The notes under the pieces: model-generated
Database searches by the model: none
The model's input: the letters and a program-made list of their open reading frames with translations, nothing else
What the model was told of the DNA's origin: nothing
Source: an uncultured Flavobacteriaceae bacterium
GTDB lineage: Bacteria; Bacteroidota; Bacteroidia; Flavobacteriales; Flavobacteriaceae
Length of the DNA: 64,000 bases
Direction of reading: 5' to 3'
Assembly: GCA_947500435.1 (NCBI GenBank)
Contig: CANMRV010000002.1
Location: 620,001-684,000, forward strand
Position numbers and translations under genes: made by a program
In this document: in pieces, positions 1 through 8,353 of the stretch
Layout of the letters: each line of letters begins with the position of its first letter
Numbering within the stretch: position 1 is the first letter of the stretch

Positions 1-755
1 GCAGAAGCTAATTGCTCCCCTGTGAGTGGCTGATTATAGGTGCTATTGTCCATTCCTAAGGGCTGCAGCACTAAATCATTCATGAGCTCTGGGAAGGTTT
101 TACCCTCAACATCTATCATCATTTGCTGTACGATATTATAGCCGCCGCCGGAGTATCGAAAACTTTCTTCGGGTATTTTATCCACTACACTTGGACCTGA
201 ATTGGCGGGAGGAGTACCATTCAAAACCTCAACGAGAGTTGGTACTGGTAAATCAGGACTATACCCTAAAAACCCATGGACAGTTACCCCTGCAGTATGA
301 CTGAGAAGATTTTTTATGGTGACCTTCTTTTCTTCGGTAAAAGCATTGTCCGGCAATTTCCATGATTCCAAATAGGTGTTAATGTCTTCTTCCAAAGCCA
401 CCTTTTTTTGTTCCACAAGTGTCAATGCGCCATAAGCGGTTACTGGTTTGCTAATTGACGCAGCTTGAAAAAGTGTTTTCTCAGTAACAGGTAATTTACT
501 CTCTTTGTCCATTACTCCGTAAGCTTTCGTCCATTCAATTTTACCATTTTTGATTACAGCAATACTTACACCAGGCACCCCATAATGCGCCATGCGTTCT
601 TCTATAGTCCATGTTGAGTCACCTTCTATGTATACTGGGGTTGTGAGACCTATTTCAACCTTCTTAATCATATCCGCCGTAACATCTTTAGTTGGTGTTT
701 CAGCACATGATTGAATAAGGATTATGACTAGTAGCGTAAAGAGATAATTTTTCAT
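1..755 (-). CDS. Serine hydrolase, beta-lactamase/PBP4* family, lipoprotein (partial)
   Basis: The reading frame starts with ATG at 755 and is still open at the left edge, so the C-terminus is missing (about 251 residues seen). A short hydrophobic N-terminus ends in the lipobox-like LIQSC, so the protein is probably a lipoprotein. The SxxK nucleophile motif S-I-S-K is at residues 100-103 and a YSGGGY motif at about residue 201 fits the YxN/YSG position of the class C beta-lactamase-like serine hydrolases. Family members are peptidases or esterases of unknown substrate more often than true beta-lactamases. It follows the propeller lipoprotein by about 120 bases on the same strand. Confidence 0.85.
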   Translation of the reverse strand, partial: MKNYLFTLLVIILIQSCAETPTKDVTADMIKKVEIGLTTPVYIEGDSTWTIEERMAHYGVPGVSIAVIKNGKIEWTKAYGVMDKESKLPVTEKTLFQAASISKPVTAYGALTLVEQKKVALEEDINTYLESWKLPDNAFTEEKKVTIKNLLSHTAGVTVHGFLGYSPDLPVPTLVEVLNGTPPANSGPSVVDKIPEESFRYSGGGYNIVQQMMIDVEGKTFPELMNDLVLQPLGMDNSTYNQPLTGEQLAS

Positions 756-874
756 TGAAGTGATCTTTTGATTGATGATTGTACTTTTTTGCCAGCTGAC
801 GGCTTTATAAATATACACAGACCTTGGCGTAAAACCTGCATCCAAATTAAATATAGGCTTTGTTAATCATTGTT

Positions 875-1831
875 TTATTCTGCTCTGGTTTTCATCATTT
901 TATACGATTCTAACTTTTTCAAGTCCAAAATCTTATTTGTGTTCCCGTCAAAATTGCCCAACTGGGTGTTGATTACGAAATAGATGTTTTCCTCAAAAAT
1001 GTCAAAAGTGGTTGGAGTTTTAAAATCCTCTGTGAACTCGACTATTTTTTTACTTTCCACAATTTCCGTTATGGCTTTGTTAAGTTTAAATTTGAACAGT
1101 CCGGTTTTTGATTGGTCCCGCCAACCGTTTACTATTCCATAGAGATTATTTTTATGAAATTTTAAACCATCAATGCCCGAATAATCTTCTTTGGGTTCAT
1201 TTACTATTTTTTTTGATGTTGTTTCAACTATGGAAATTCCGTTGCTTGATGCTAGATATAGATATTCATCATTATCAGAGATGGTAATTCCGTTGGAGTT
1301 GGAAATCTTTTCAGAATCCAAATAGATTTCGATGGATTTACCCGGTCTTTGAATTTTATAGATTTTATTACTCTCCGAATCGGTTATGAAGATTTCATTT
1401 GTAGAGCTAATTGCTAGATCATTCAAATAGTGAAAACCTGAGTCGTTAATGGAGTAGGAGTCAATAAGGTCTCCTGAGGAAAGTTGTAAAAGTAAAAGGA
1501 TGGATTTGTTTTTATCTTCCACTAAACTATTACCAAGAGCATATAAAGTATCTCCTTTGATTGTCATTCCGAAACCAGCTAAATAATTATGTTTGTTGGT
1601 TTCTAGAAAAGTTTTAGGATTACTTCCATCGAAATAACTACTTACTATTTTATTGCTTTTTAGGCTGTTGAGATATATTGTTTTTGTGCGTCCATCGATG
1701 GCAAAACCTTCGGGGATTAAATCTTTCTCAAAATTCAGTTGAATCCATTCTGATTTTTCGCTTACACACGAAATGAGTCCTAGCAAAATCAAGTATATAA
1801 AAACTGATTTAGGATTTAGAATTTTTCTCAT
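875..1831 (-). CDS. Beta-propeller (SMP-30/NHL-like) lipoprotein
   Basis: The first ATG is at 1831 (318 residues); a TTG at 1852 lies upstream but the signal peptide starts naturally at MRKIL. The N-terminus is hydrophobic and ends in LISC, a lipobox. The body contains repeated blade-like segments such as PEGFAIDGRTKTIYL, LNDLAISSTNEIFITDS and SNGITISDNDEYLYLAS, as in six-bladed SMP-30/gluconolactonase or NHL propellers. No catalytic metal ligands can be assigned with certainty, so substrate binding rather than lactonase activity is possible. It has no recognised partner among its neighbours. Confidence 0.7.
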   Translation of the reverse strand: MRKILNPKSVFIYLILLGLISCVSEKSEWIQLNFEKDLIPEGFAIDGRTKTIYLNSLKSNKIVSSYFDGSNPKTFLETNKHNYLAGFGMTIKGDTLYALGNSLVEDKNKSILLLLQLSSGDLIDSYSINDSGFHYLNDLAISSTNEIFITDSESNKIYKIQRPGKSIEIYLDSEKISNSNGITISDNDEYLYLASSNGISIVETTSKKIVNEPKEDYSGIDGLKFHKNNLYGIVNGWRDQSKTGLFKFKLNKAITEIVESKKIVEFTEDFKTPTTFDIFEENIYFVINTQLGNFDGNTNKILDLKKLESYKMMKTRAE

Positions 1832-1896
1832 TTTTAGAAATGTGCTTTGCAAAGAATGATTAATAACTATATAGCAACAAACTTCATAGAACGGTC

Positions 1897-3321
1897 TTAT
1901 TTCCGATAATCCAAAGCGGGTTTCCGATCTCCTAGCAAAGCTTCATATTTAAAATCGGCACCTCTTCTTTCATTGAATTCCGCTTTAATGTTATCCAATA
2001 GTTTTGGGGATTTGTAGATGTCAATGGCAGTCAAGGCCATCGTCTTTGCCGCAACCAACATTCCTTTAGAACCTATAGATGTACCGCCTGCGGCCACTGC
2101 CTGCCAGCTATGCGGTGGAGTTCCAGGTACCCAAGTAGCGGCTCGTACTGCTGCCAAAGGCGCATTCCAACTCACATCTCCGGTATCAGCAGATGCTTTC
2201 CCATAGGTGAATTTCATTTCCTGAACCTTGTTTGCGCTTTCAAGTGGTTTCATGATCTTTAAAGTTTTTTGGATTTCTTCAGCAAACTTTAATTCTTCGG
2301 AATCATAATTCACACCACCAACTATAGTCATGTTGGCATGCATTAATGTGGCAAGGGCTTCGTTGGGTAACCGGTCATAGGTACCTCCGATAATCTCATA
2401 GCTCATCGTTGTTTCTGTACCAATGGCAGCACCTTCCGCCGCTTTGATAACCCGATTCCAAACTGCTTTGACTTCGTCTCTATTGGCATGACGAACGATA
2501 TAATATACCTCTGCTTCCGCGGGTACAATATTGGGTGCATCACCTCCTTTAGTAATCGCATAATGTATGCGGGTAGATTCGGTAGTATGCTCACGTAACA
2601 TATTTACAAGGTCATTCATGCCTTCTACACCATCGAGTGCAGAACGACCCAATTCCGGAGCTGCTGCGGCATGCGATGAATTCCCCTTAAATCGAAACTT
2701 GCCCGATATGGTCGCCAAGTTCGTACCGGGGTTAGACGTGTTGGAATCACCAGGATGCCAAGAAACAATCGCATCAATATCATCAAAAAGTCCCGCACGC
2801 ACCATATATACTTTGCCGGAACCTCCTTCTTCGGCTGGAGTACCATAAAACCGAATGGTTCCTGATTTCCCTGAACTTTTTAGCCAATCTTTTACCGCTA
2901 TTGCTGCGGTCATAGAACCTGTTCCAAAGAGGTGGTGACCACAGGCTTGACCTGGAGCGCCATCAACTCTAGCTTTTTGAAGGGGTTCAGCTGATTGCGA
3001 CATTCCTGGTAGGGCATCATATTCCCCTAATATCCCGAGTACCGGACTCCCAGAACCATAGGTTGCTGTAAAAGCTGTTGGTATGCCAGCTACACCTTTT
3101 TCAATGGTGAAGCCCTCTTTTTCTAATTCGTTTTGCAGAAGGGCGGCACTTTTTTCCTCCAGGTAGCCCAATTCCGGATTTTCCCAGAGCTCTTGGGCGA
3201 TAGCGGAATACTGTTCTGCTTTGGCATCAATGCCACTGATTACTTTTTGCTTGTCTTTTTGAGCAAAGAACAGCCCAGAATTGAGTATTAATAATAGCGT
3301 AAATAGCAGTTGCTTTTTCAT
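1897..3321 (-). CDS. Secreted M20D amidohydrolase, AbgB-like
   Basis: This is a 474-residue protein with a cleavable signal peptide (MKKQLLF...FFAQ). It has the metal-site segments of peptidase family M20D: GILGEYDALPGM, GQACGHHLFG, the general-base region EEGGSGK, and HPGDSN. The closest family resemblance is p-aminobenzoyl-glutamate hydrolase subunit B and related amidohydrolases, which cleave amide bonds in a two-metal site. The secretion signal puts it in the periplasm, so it likely scavenges acylated amino acids or peptides; the substrate is unknown. Another M20 enzyme of a different subgroup lies at 45.7-47.0 kb. Confidence 0.88.
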   Translation of the reverse strand: MKKQLLFTLLLILNSGLFFAQKDKQKVISGIDAKAEQYSAIAQELWENPELGYLEEKSAALLQNELEKEGFTIEKGVAGIPTAFTATYGSGSPVLGILGEYDALPGMSQSAEPLQKARVDGAPGQACGHHLFGTGSMTAAIAVKDWLKSSGKSGTIRFYGTPAEEGGSGKVYMVRAGLFDDIDAIVSWHPGDSNTSNPGTNLATISGKFRFKGNSSHAAAAPELGRSALDGVEGMNDLVNMLREHTTESTRIHYAITKGGDAPNIVPAEAEVYYIVRHANRDEVKAVWNRVIKAAEGAAIGTETTMSYEIIGGTYDRLPNEALATLMHANMTIVGGVNYDSEELKFAEEIQKTLKIMKPLESANKVQEMKFTYGKASADTGDVSWNAPLAAVRAATWVPGTPPHSWQAVAAGGTSIGSKGMLVAAKTMALTAIDIYKSPKLLDNIKAEFNERRGADFKYEALLGDRKPALDYRK

Positions 3322-3357
3322 ATGTGATGTATTGGTTGGTTATTCGTTAGATAGGCA

Positions 3358-3741
3358 TTAATACATGGTATTGCCATTGGCAGATTCTTTAGGAATTTGT
3401 TGCATGGAATCCCAGTGTTCTACAATTTTTCCGTTTTCATCAAATCTGAAAAAGTCCATGGTTACATATTCTTCACCTCCTGGCCATTCTTGATGCGTGT
3501 GAAGCGCTACCAAGTTACCTTCTGCAATAGCTCGAACGAATTGAATGCTTTTGTCTTGATATTCCCTGGACATTCTTTCGAAGTATGCAATGAATGGTTC
3601 AGGTCCATCACCAACTAACGGATTATGTTGAATATACTCTGCGCCAACATACAATTCCACAGCTTTTTGAGGACTACCATTATACGCCATTCTATAAAAT
3701 TCAATCGCGTTCTTTTTGTTATTTTCTAAATTCTGATTCAT
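3358..3741 (-). CDS. SnoaL-like/NTF2-fold protein
   Basis: A 127-residue protein without signal peptide. The pattern NNKKNAIEFYRMAYNGSP, then YVGAEYIQHNP and a C-terminal strand pattern (VTMDFFRFDENGKIVEHWD), is that of SnoaL-like polyketide-cyclase or NTF2-fold proteins of the snoal-like SMase group. Members are small dimeric cone-shaped proteins with varied or no catalysis. Two other NTF2-fold genes lie at 27.8-28.7 kb. It is the first small gene of the repeat-punctuated strip; a copy of the repeat sits about 40 bases upstream of its ATG. Confidence 0.82.
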   Translation of the reverse strand: MNQNLENNKKNAIEFYRMAYNGSPQKAVELYVGAEYIQHNPLVGDGPEPFIAYFERMSREYQDKSIQFVRAIAEGNLVALHTHQEWPGGEEYVTMDFFRFDENGKIVEHWDSMQQIPKESANGNTMY

Positions 3742-3779
3742 TGCCTTTTATATTTTCTTTGAAACAAAAAAATTCATTC

Positions 3780-3823
3780 AGCAACAAGTTACTATATTTC
3801 AGTAAACAGCGGAATACACTGTT
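3780..3823 (-). repeat. Intergenic element, copy A (dyad end only)
   Basis: On the minus strand the block GAAATATAGTAACTTGTTGC is shared with copies B, D, E and F. It contains the near-dyad AGTAAC-TT-GTTGCT (3780-3793). The stop-side part differs from the other copies, but a short stem (AACAG/CTGTT, 3805-3823) is present where they carry their hairpin. It separates the DinB gene from the SnoaL-like gene. Confidence 0.65.
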
Positions 3824-3876
3824 ATTGTTTTAACTATCTACGGACAGTTAATACAATGCTGCATTTATATTCGGAT

Positions 3877-4371
3877 TTACCCTAGGTACTTTTGCTCAAT
3901 GATTTGAACGTGATGTCTTTCATGACCAATAATTGATTTAAGAAATTCCTCAAGAGTAATTTTATGTGATTTTGCCATGCCTTTACTATTCAGTTGTTTC
4001 TCAGACAATGTATCAATAAAACTTATGGATGCTTTTCTGACACTTGATAGGTCAGTAATTAATTGTTCCATACTCAAGGCATTGAACCTGGCATTTCTTA
4101 CCAGGAAATTCTGATCATAACCCCATAATTCAACCTTTTCTTTTCTGCTAAGTTGAAATGCTCTAAACATTTTAATCTTTTCATGGTCTGTTATATGCCC
4201 AACGACCTCTTTGATAGTCCATTTTTTAGGGGCGTAGGCGTAATTCCCTTTTTCATCATCAATTGAATTTAATAGGGCAAAGGTCTTAGGAGCAGAAAAA
4301 AGAGCATCTAAACTAGCATCACTAGCTAAACTGTAATAGTAAGGAAATCCGTCTTCAGGCTTGTATTCCAT
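3877..4371 (-). CDS. DinB-family protein
   Basis: This is a 164-residue protein with the DinB/YfiT-like four-helix-bundle pattern. Metal-binding histidines are recognisable in KEVVGHITDHEKI (around residue 60) and in the C-terminal IIGHERHHVQII. These families bind a divalent metal with three histidines and often act as thiol-S-transferases or hydrolases; the true substrate here is unknown. It is a single gene in the accessory strip, followed downstream by repeat copy A. Confidence 0.85.
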   Translation of the reverse strand: MEYKPEDGFPYYYSLASDASLDALFSAPKTFALLNSIDDEKGNYAYAPKKWTIKEVVGHITDHEKIKMFRAFQLSRKEKVELWGYDQNFLVRNARFNALSMEQLITDLSSVRKASISFIDTLSEKQLNSKGMAKSHKITLEEFLKSIIGHERHHVQIIEQKYLG

Positions 4372-4414
4372 AATTCTTAAAGCTTCTTTCTGTTTGATAT
4401 CAACTTTATCTAGA

Positions 4415-4798
4415 CTAACGCTCGCTTGATTTAACTAAAGGTTCGAATCCCCCATAAACCATACGCGAGGCATCAAAAACCAATCTCGACGGATTGGTCA
4501 ATGCGGCAATTAAATCTGTCATTCTTGGGTCGTTGACAACCCGTTCGTTTGCTAAGTCCCGCATCTCCTTGGAATCAAACACCACCCAGCCAAATACAAT
4601 GGCTTCGTTGTCATTTGCACCTACAGCTTCAGGAAAAGAACGTGTACCTTCCAATTTTAAGTCCTCACCTACATATTCAAAGTAAGCGAGTGCCCCATGC
4701 TCCTTCCATATTTCTGCTACGGTTTCGGCCACACTTCTATATTCTTCAAGATGATTTTTTGGAATAGGAAGAACGAATCCATCTATGTAATTTGCCAT
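4415..4798 (-). CDS. DUF1428 family protein (YbaA-like)
   Basis: A 127-residue protein that matches the DUF1428 pattern from start to end: ANYIDGFVLPIPK, then EIWKEHGALAYFEYVGEDL, VFGWVVFDSKEMRD and the C-terminal RLVFDASRMVYGGFEPLV. The fold is a dimeric alpha-beta barrel (ABM-like) of unknown function. It sits between the RidA-like and DinB genes in the same orientation, without a repeat copy at either junction. Confidence 0.88.
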   Translation of the reverse strand: MANYIDGFVLPIPKNHLEEYRSVAETVAEIWKEHGALAYFEYVGEDLKLEGTRSFPEAVGANDNEAIVFGWVVFDSKEMRDLANERVVNDPRMTDLIAALTNPSRLVFDASRMVYGGFEPLVKSSER

Positions 4799-4877
4799 GA
4801 TTTTAAATTTAAATGAAACCTATTTTCTATTTTTAATTTACTCAAGAATTGATTGCAACGACTGGTTGTTTTATGAA

Positions 4878-5366
4878 TTAATCCCCAGCTGGGATTACCG
4901 CAATTAAATCAACTTCCAGTTGGGCAGTGGGTTCGTACAATCTACTTATCTGTACCCAAGTTGCAGCGGGATAATCGCCATTATAAAACTCTTTTCTTGC
5001 TCCATTGTATTTTTTCATTGCTTCTATGTCAGTTGTATAGAGGGTTTCTTTCACTACATCTTTAGCGCTTGCTCCAAATGGTTTCAAGCATTCTTCCAAA
5101 GTGCTATACAATCTGGCTATGCCATCCGGACTTAAATCATCTGTAGGGACACCCGAGACATAGATGTTATTACCAGCTTTAACAACTTGTGCATATCCCG
5201 CACTTTCATTCTGTTTATAGGGATTGTCCCAGTGCCATTTTTCTTTCGCAATTACAATCTTTTCAGATTCGCTTTTTATTTCTTGTTTTGGGTCGATATC
5301 GTTTTTACAACTATGATTTACCAATAGCATCGAAAAAAGACAAAAAAATAGAAGGTTTTTTTTCAT
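4878..5366 (-). CDS. RidA-like (YjgF/UK114) lipoprotein
   Basis: The start at 5366 is preferred because MKKNLLFF begins a lipoprotein signal ending near VNHSC; an in-frame ATG at 5387 would add seven residues. The Rid domain follows: AQVVKAGNNIYVSGVPTD, LEECLKPFGASAKDVV and LEVDLIAVIP. Rid proteins of the RidA subfamily deaminate reactive enamines in the cytosol, using an arginine in a PARS-type motif. Here that motif reads PAAT, so enamine deaminase activity is doubtful, and the signal peptide puts the protein outside the cytoplasm. It probably belongs to one of the non-RidA Rid groups. Confidence 0.82.
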   Translation of the reverse strand: MKKNLLFFCLFSMLLVNHSCKNDIDPKQEIKSESEKIVIAKEKWHWDNPYKQNESAGYAQVVKAGNNIYVSGVPTDDLSPDGIARLYSTLEECLKPFGASAKDVVKETLYTTDIEAMKKYNGARKEFYNGDYPAATWVQISRLYEPTAQLEVDLIAVIPAGD

Positions 5367-5460
5367 AGTAGTGATATTGAAGTCCATATATTTCGCTTAG
5401 TGTTTGTCATTTTGCTCAAATGGCGGTATTGTTTTGAATTGCACCTTGACTATTGTACTC

Positions 5461-5557
5461 CGTAACAAGTTACCATATTTCTTTAAAAGCCAACGCCTTC
5501 TAATCCTAAGGCTAGTCCTCTATTGTGGGGTGTGCCCGCGACGGTCGAAAACCCGCA
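5461..5557 (-). repeat. Intergenic element, copy B
   Basis: On the minus strand the end block AAAGAAATATGGTAACTTGT matches copies A, E and F, including the dyad GTAAC-TT-GTTAC (5462-5473). Further along, CCCACAATAG (5518-5527) matches copy D. The outer arms ATTGTGGGGT and ACCCGCAAT can pair imperfectly. It lies upstream of the RidA-like gene. Confidence 0.7.
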
Positions 5558-5588
5558 ATCAACGAAATATTTTTCGTATCTTAGGAAT

Positions 5589-5735
5589 ATGGATTTACCA
5601 AAAGAATTTTACGATATCACTATAGCAATTGTTATTGTTGCTGCAGGTTTGACTTTAGTCGCTTACTTAACAAGAAATAGTAGGAACTTCAGAAGCAGTA
5701 GAAATAAAAAGGCGAGGAAACAGCATCATTATTAA
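5589..5735 (+). CDS. Possible 48-residue small membrane protein
   Basis: The frame from ATG 5589 encodes MDLPKEFYDITIAIVIVAAG and then a short basic tail (NSRNFRSSRNKKARKQHHY). This gives one transmembrane helix followed by many Arg/Lys/Ser residues, a plausible type of small membrane protein. A TATCTTAG (7 of 8 bases of the TAnnTTTG box) is directly upstream at 5577-5584. I do not recognise a family. It is the only reading frame in the 410-base gap between the RidA-like and DUF6090 genes and runs opposite to them. Chance remains a real alternative. Confidence 0.4.
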   Translation: MDLPKEFYDITIAIVIVAAGLTLVAYLTRNSRNFRSSRNKKARKQHHY

Positions 5736-5797
5736 GCTGCCAAATTGATAGACTAGCGTACGGGTGTAATCGGTTCACCCATATGAACTTTCTCTAT

Positions 5798-6358
5798 TTA
5801 ATCAGTATTGATGACAGTTTCATTCTTTAATAGATCTTCTATTTCAACTTGTAACTCTTTCTCTGCACCAACCATATCTGTAATTGTCATCATGAGCATT
5901 TCCTTCTTTGCTTTATCAGTCTCTTCCATGTTTTGAAACATAAAATCCATCTGCTTTTCAAGCCTCCATCTCAGATTTTCTTTTCTTTCTTCAATATCAG
6001 CTAATGCAGATAGTTTTTCATATTCTATCAATTCAATTTTAGAATTGGCAATGGCATTCCATGCATTCGTTTTTATACTTGGAGCATGAACACCATTGGC
6101 TTTTATAATTATATCGTATATCGAGTATTCTTCATTATTCAAATACCTTTGTATGCTGTCTACAGATGCCATTTGCTTGGGAATTACTCTTTCTATATCT
6201 GTGATACTTTCTTCTAATTCCTGTTCGATGGATGAAAATATTTGATTCAAATACTTCGTATCCTTTCTATCCTCATTCCAATTATTGATAAATAAGGCAA
6301 TCAAAATTCCAATTATTACCGGAACAGTTTCTTTAATTATGTAACTTAAGTACTTCAT
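5798..6358 (-). CDS. DUF6090 family membrane-anchored protein
   Basis: This 186-residue protein begins with a single N-terminal membrane helix in the characteristic context KETVPVIIGILIALFINNWNE, typical of DUF6090 proteins found widely in Flavobacteriia. The rest is helical and charged, predicted to face the periplasm, with a tryptophan-containing middle segment (APSIKTNAWNAIANS). The function of the family is unknown. The gene is single, with repeat copy C upstream of its start. Confidence 0.82.
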   Translation of the reverse strand: MKYLSYIIKETVPVIIGILIALFINNWNEDRKDTKYLNQIFSSIEQELEESITDIERVIPKQMASVDSIQRYLNNEEYSIYDIIIKANGVHAPSIKTNAWNAIANSKIELIEYEKLSALADIEERKENLRWRLEKQMDFMFQNMEETDKAKKEMLMMTITDMVGAEKELQVEIEDLLKNETVINTD

Positions 6359-6440
6359 TTGTTAGTCTGTATTCAGTTTTTGTTAGCTGCCTTGGTAACA
6401 AATCTTTTTTTCTTGCTGACCGATGACAAAAGTATATCGG

Positions 6441-6522
6441 AGTAAGTTAACATAATTCTTTAATAACGGTGGCTTAGGAAGGCTGCTGTGGACACCCGTC
6501 ACAGACGAGCGCCAGCGGGGGC
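6441..6522 (-). repeat. Intergenic element, copy C
   Basis: The stop-side hairpin is at 6495-6509: arms CCCGTC and GACGAG with an ACA loop on the plus strand, one pair being G-U in the minus-strand transcript. It is followed by the conserved GCG...AGCGGGGGC, which ends one base from the stop codon of the upstream hydrolase gene. The opposite end (GAATTATGTTAACTTACTC on the minus strand) is a diverged version of the dyad block. Confidence 0.8.
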
Positions 6523-6523
6523 T

Positions 6524-8056
6524 TTATTCCTCCAATTCTTTAAGCTTATCAATCGCATATTGATTGTCAGGATCTAATTCCAAGGACTTCTTGTAGTTAA
6601 AAATAGCATTTTCATAATCTTTTCCATAAAGATAAGCTAGGGCTAAACTATCATATAAATTAGCCGATTTCGGGTAGATATGTAAAGCCAATTGAAACAC
6701 ATTGACGCTTTGTTCTAACTTTGAAAGGTTAAGTGATAATCGCTGTCCTTTTTTGTTTAGCATCCACTCTTTAAGTTGAAGTTTTGGATGTTTCTTTATT
6801 GTTTTTTGATATAAGGGGATTAAGTCTTGATAGTTCTGAAGGAGTGCTAAATCAAAGAAGTCCTTATAATCGAATTCCGATTCAAGTGATTTTTTAATTT
6901 TTTTCGAAATCAGTGTTTCTGAAATACCATTTTTATCGAGATTGTTTTCAATGAATTCCTTTGCGTTCTCCTCATTTTTCAAAGTGGCATTTAAAAACTG
7001 CAAAGTATGTTCAGAAAGGAGTTTATAAGAAGCCATAATTTTAGCATCACTTTTGTCTTGTCTTTTATCCCTATTGCCAAATAAAACACCAAAGGAACTA
7101 AAATAAGAATGTGTTAAGTCGTGGAATTTGTAACTGTAGGCATTACTATAGTTTAAAGAATCGAACAGTTGGAATTTATGATTCAATTCAGCAGACATTT
7201 TATCACTAACAAGTACTTCTTCTGGAATATCTTTTTGAGCAAAATGGATATAGGGAATAGTAAACCTATCTAAATTAAAGTAAGGCGATTTTTCGAGTAC
7301 AGGGTAATTATATCTTTCAGCTCCATCCAAACTTACTATTGCGCTTATGTTCTTGTTTTTCATAACCGTTATAGCATTGGATAGTCCGCCAAAACTAAAG
7401 CCCATAAGTACTATTCTATCAAAATCTATGGATTCGTTTTTATGAATTTCTTTTAAAAGAAATTCTACATCTCTAGATTGTGTTTCCATATCTTTTGTAG
7501 TTCCTCCTTCTAACCACCTGGTGTCTGTTCCTCTGGAAGGACTTGAAATCACTACGAAGCCATGACTTGCCAAAAATTCGAATAATGCAAAATTTTCAAT
7601 TGATGAATTTTGATAACTTGCTGCATAAACTATAACTGGAAATGTCCCGTCTAAAAAAGCAATATCCGAGAAGGCGGTTACTTTTTCTGATAGATGTGCA
7701 TTGTTTTGGGGTGTATTCCATAAGTACGGAAACCAATCTAATAAGAACTCATTCGGTAAGTTTTCCCATTCTTCCTCTTCCTTTAAAATCTCTAAATAAT
7801 CCAAGACTGTTAATTGCTTAGAATTACTGCCTTTATTTTCGGCTGGATACCAAATACTAATAGGAATTGGCCTATGTGTGGATTGATTATTAAAGTCTTG
7901 TTCAATTCGATAAAGTCTTGTGCTGTCAATCGTTGTATAATGTTTAAAACCTACATTATACACCCCGTTTTTTAAGTTTATTTCTTTTAATGACGTCTGC
8001 CCGTTTACTGAACATATTTGAAGAAGTAGTAAAACGAGTATAGTTGTTGTTCGCAT
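6524..8056 (-). CDS. Secreted alpha/beta hydrolase with C-terminal TPR
   Basis: A 510-residue protein with a signal peptide (ILVLLLLQICSVNGQ). The hydrolase core resembles platelet-activating-factor acetylhydrolase-like or dienelactone-hydrolase-like enzymes: PISIWYP near residue 70, FPVIVYAASY before the oxyanion region, and the nucleophile elbow GFSFGG near residue 220. The last roughly 70 residues form TPR-like helices (YDSLALAYLYGKDYENAIFNYK). The fusion suggests a secreted esterase with a protein-binding tail, but the substrate is unknown. Its stop codon abuts repeat copy C, and the compound copy G lies upstream. Confidence 0.8.
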   Translation of the reverse strand: MRTTTILVLLLLQICSVNGQTSLKEINLKNGVYNVGFKHYTTIDSTRLYRIEQDFNNQSTHRPIPISIWYPAENKGSNSKQLTVLDYLEILKEEEEWENLPNEFLLDWFPYLWNTPQNNAHLSEKVTAFSDIAFLDGTFPVIVYAASYQNSSIENFALFEFLASHGFVVISSPSRGTDTRWLEGGTTKDMETQSRDVEFLLKEIHKNESIDFDRIVLMGFSFGGLSNAITVMKNKNISAIVSLDGAERYNYPVLEKSPYFNLDRFTIPYIHFAQKDIPEEVLVSDKMSAELNHKFQLFDSLNYSNAYSYKFHDLTHSYFSSFGVLFGNRDKRQDKSDAKIMASYKLLSEHTLQFLNATLKNEENAKEFIENNLDKNGISETLISKKIKKSLESEFDYKDFFDLALLQNYQDLIPLYQKTIKKHPKLQLKEWMLNKKGQRLSLNLSKLEQSVNVFQLALHIYPKSANLYDSLALAYLYGKDYENAIFNYKKSLELDPDNQYAIDKLKELEE

Positions 8057-8180
8057 TATTTTAAATGTATGTATTCAAATGTAAAGATTCAGTATTTCAA
8101 TACTAAACGTCTTTATTTAAAAGACGTTAAATGCTCTCAAAACGTTGCCTGAGTTTTAAGTTTCGTTTGATTTTCAGTTT

Positions 8181-8340
8181 GTAGCCAACACTTGTATCTA
8201 GTAGTGGGCTACTCTATTTCTTGAATACACCTAATCGATACTTATGGCTTACTGTAGCGTTAGTTGTTGTTGGCTTACTGTTGTGACCACTAGTTGCAAA
8301 CCTGCCTATGGTAGGCAAGACTAGCGGTAGCAGGGGGGCT
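8181..8340 (-). repeat. Intergenic element, compound copy G
   Basis: Arms CTAGT (8290-8294) and ACTAG (8320-8324) correspond to the stem of copies E and F, but the three-base loop is replaced by an insert containing a second perfect hairpin, TGCCTA-TGG-TAGGCA (8303-8317). The conserved CGGTAGC...GGGGGGC flank ends 14 bases from the SRPBCC stop codon. A second inverted repeat GTAGCC/GGCTAC (8181-8212) and a duplicated GGCTTACTGT suggest two elements joined or nested. Together they occupy almost all of the 297-base gap. Confidence 0.7.
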
Positions 8341-8353
8341 AATTTTCAAAAAG

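Noticed and set aside
1866..1890. TATATAGCAACAAACTTCAT, similar to the dyad end of the intergenic element.
   Set aside because: Only about twelve bases agree and the dyad is not formed; it may be a trace but is too short to call.
4436..4453. GGTTCGAATCCCCC, resembling the T-arm of a tRNA.
   Set aside because: It lies in the DUF1428 coding sequence (GFEPLV) with no acceptor, D or anticodon arms around it.
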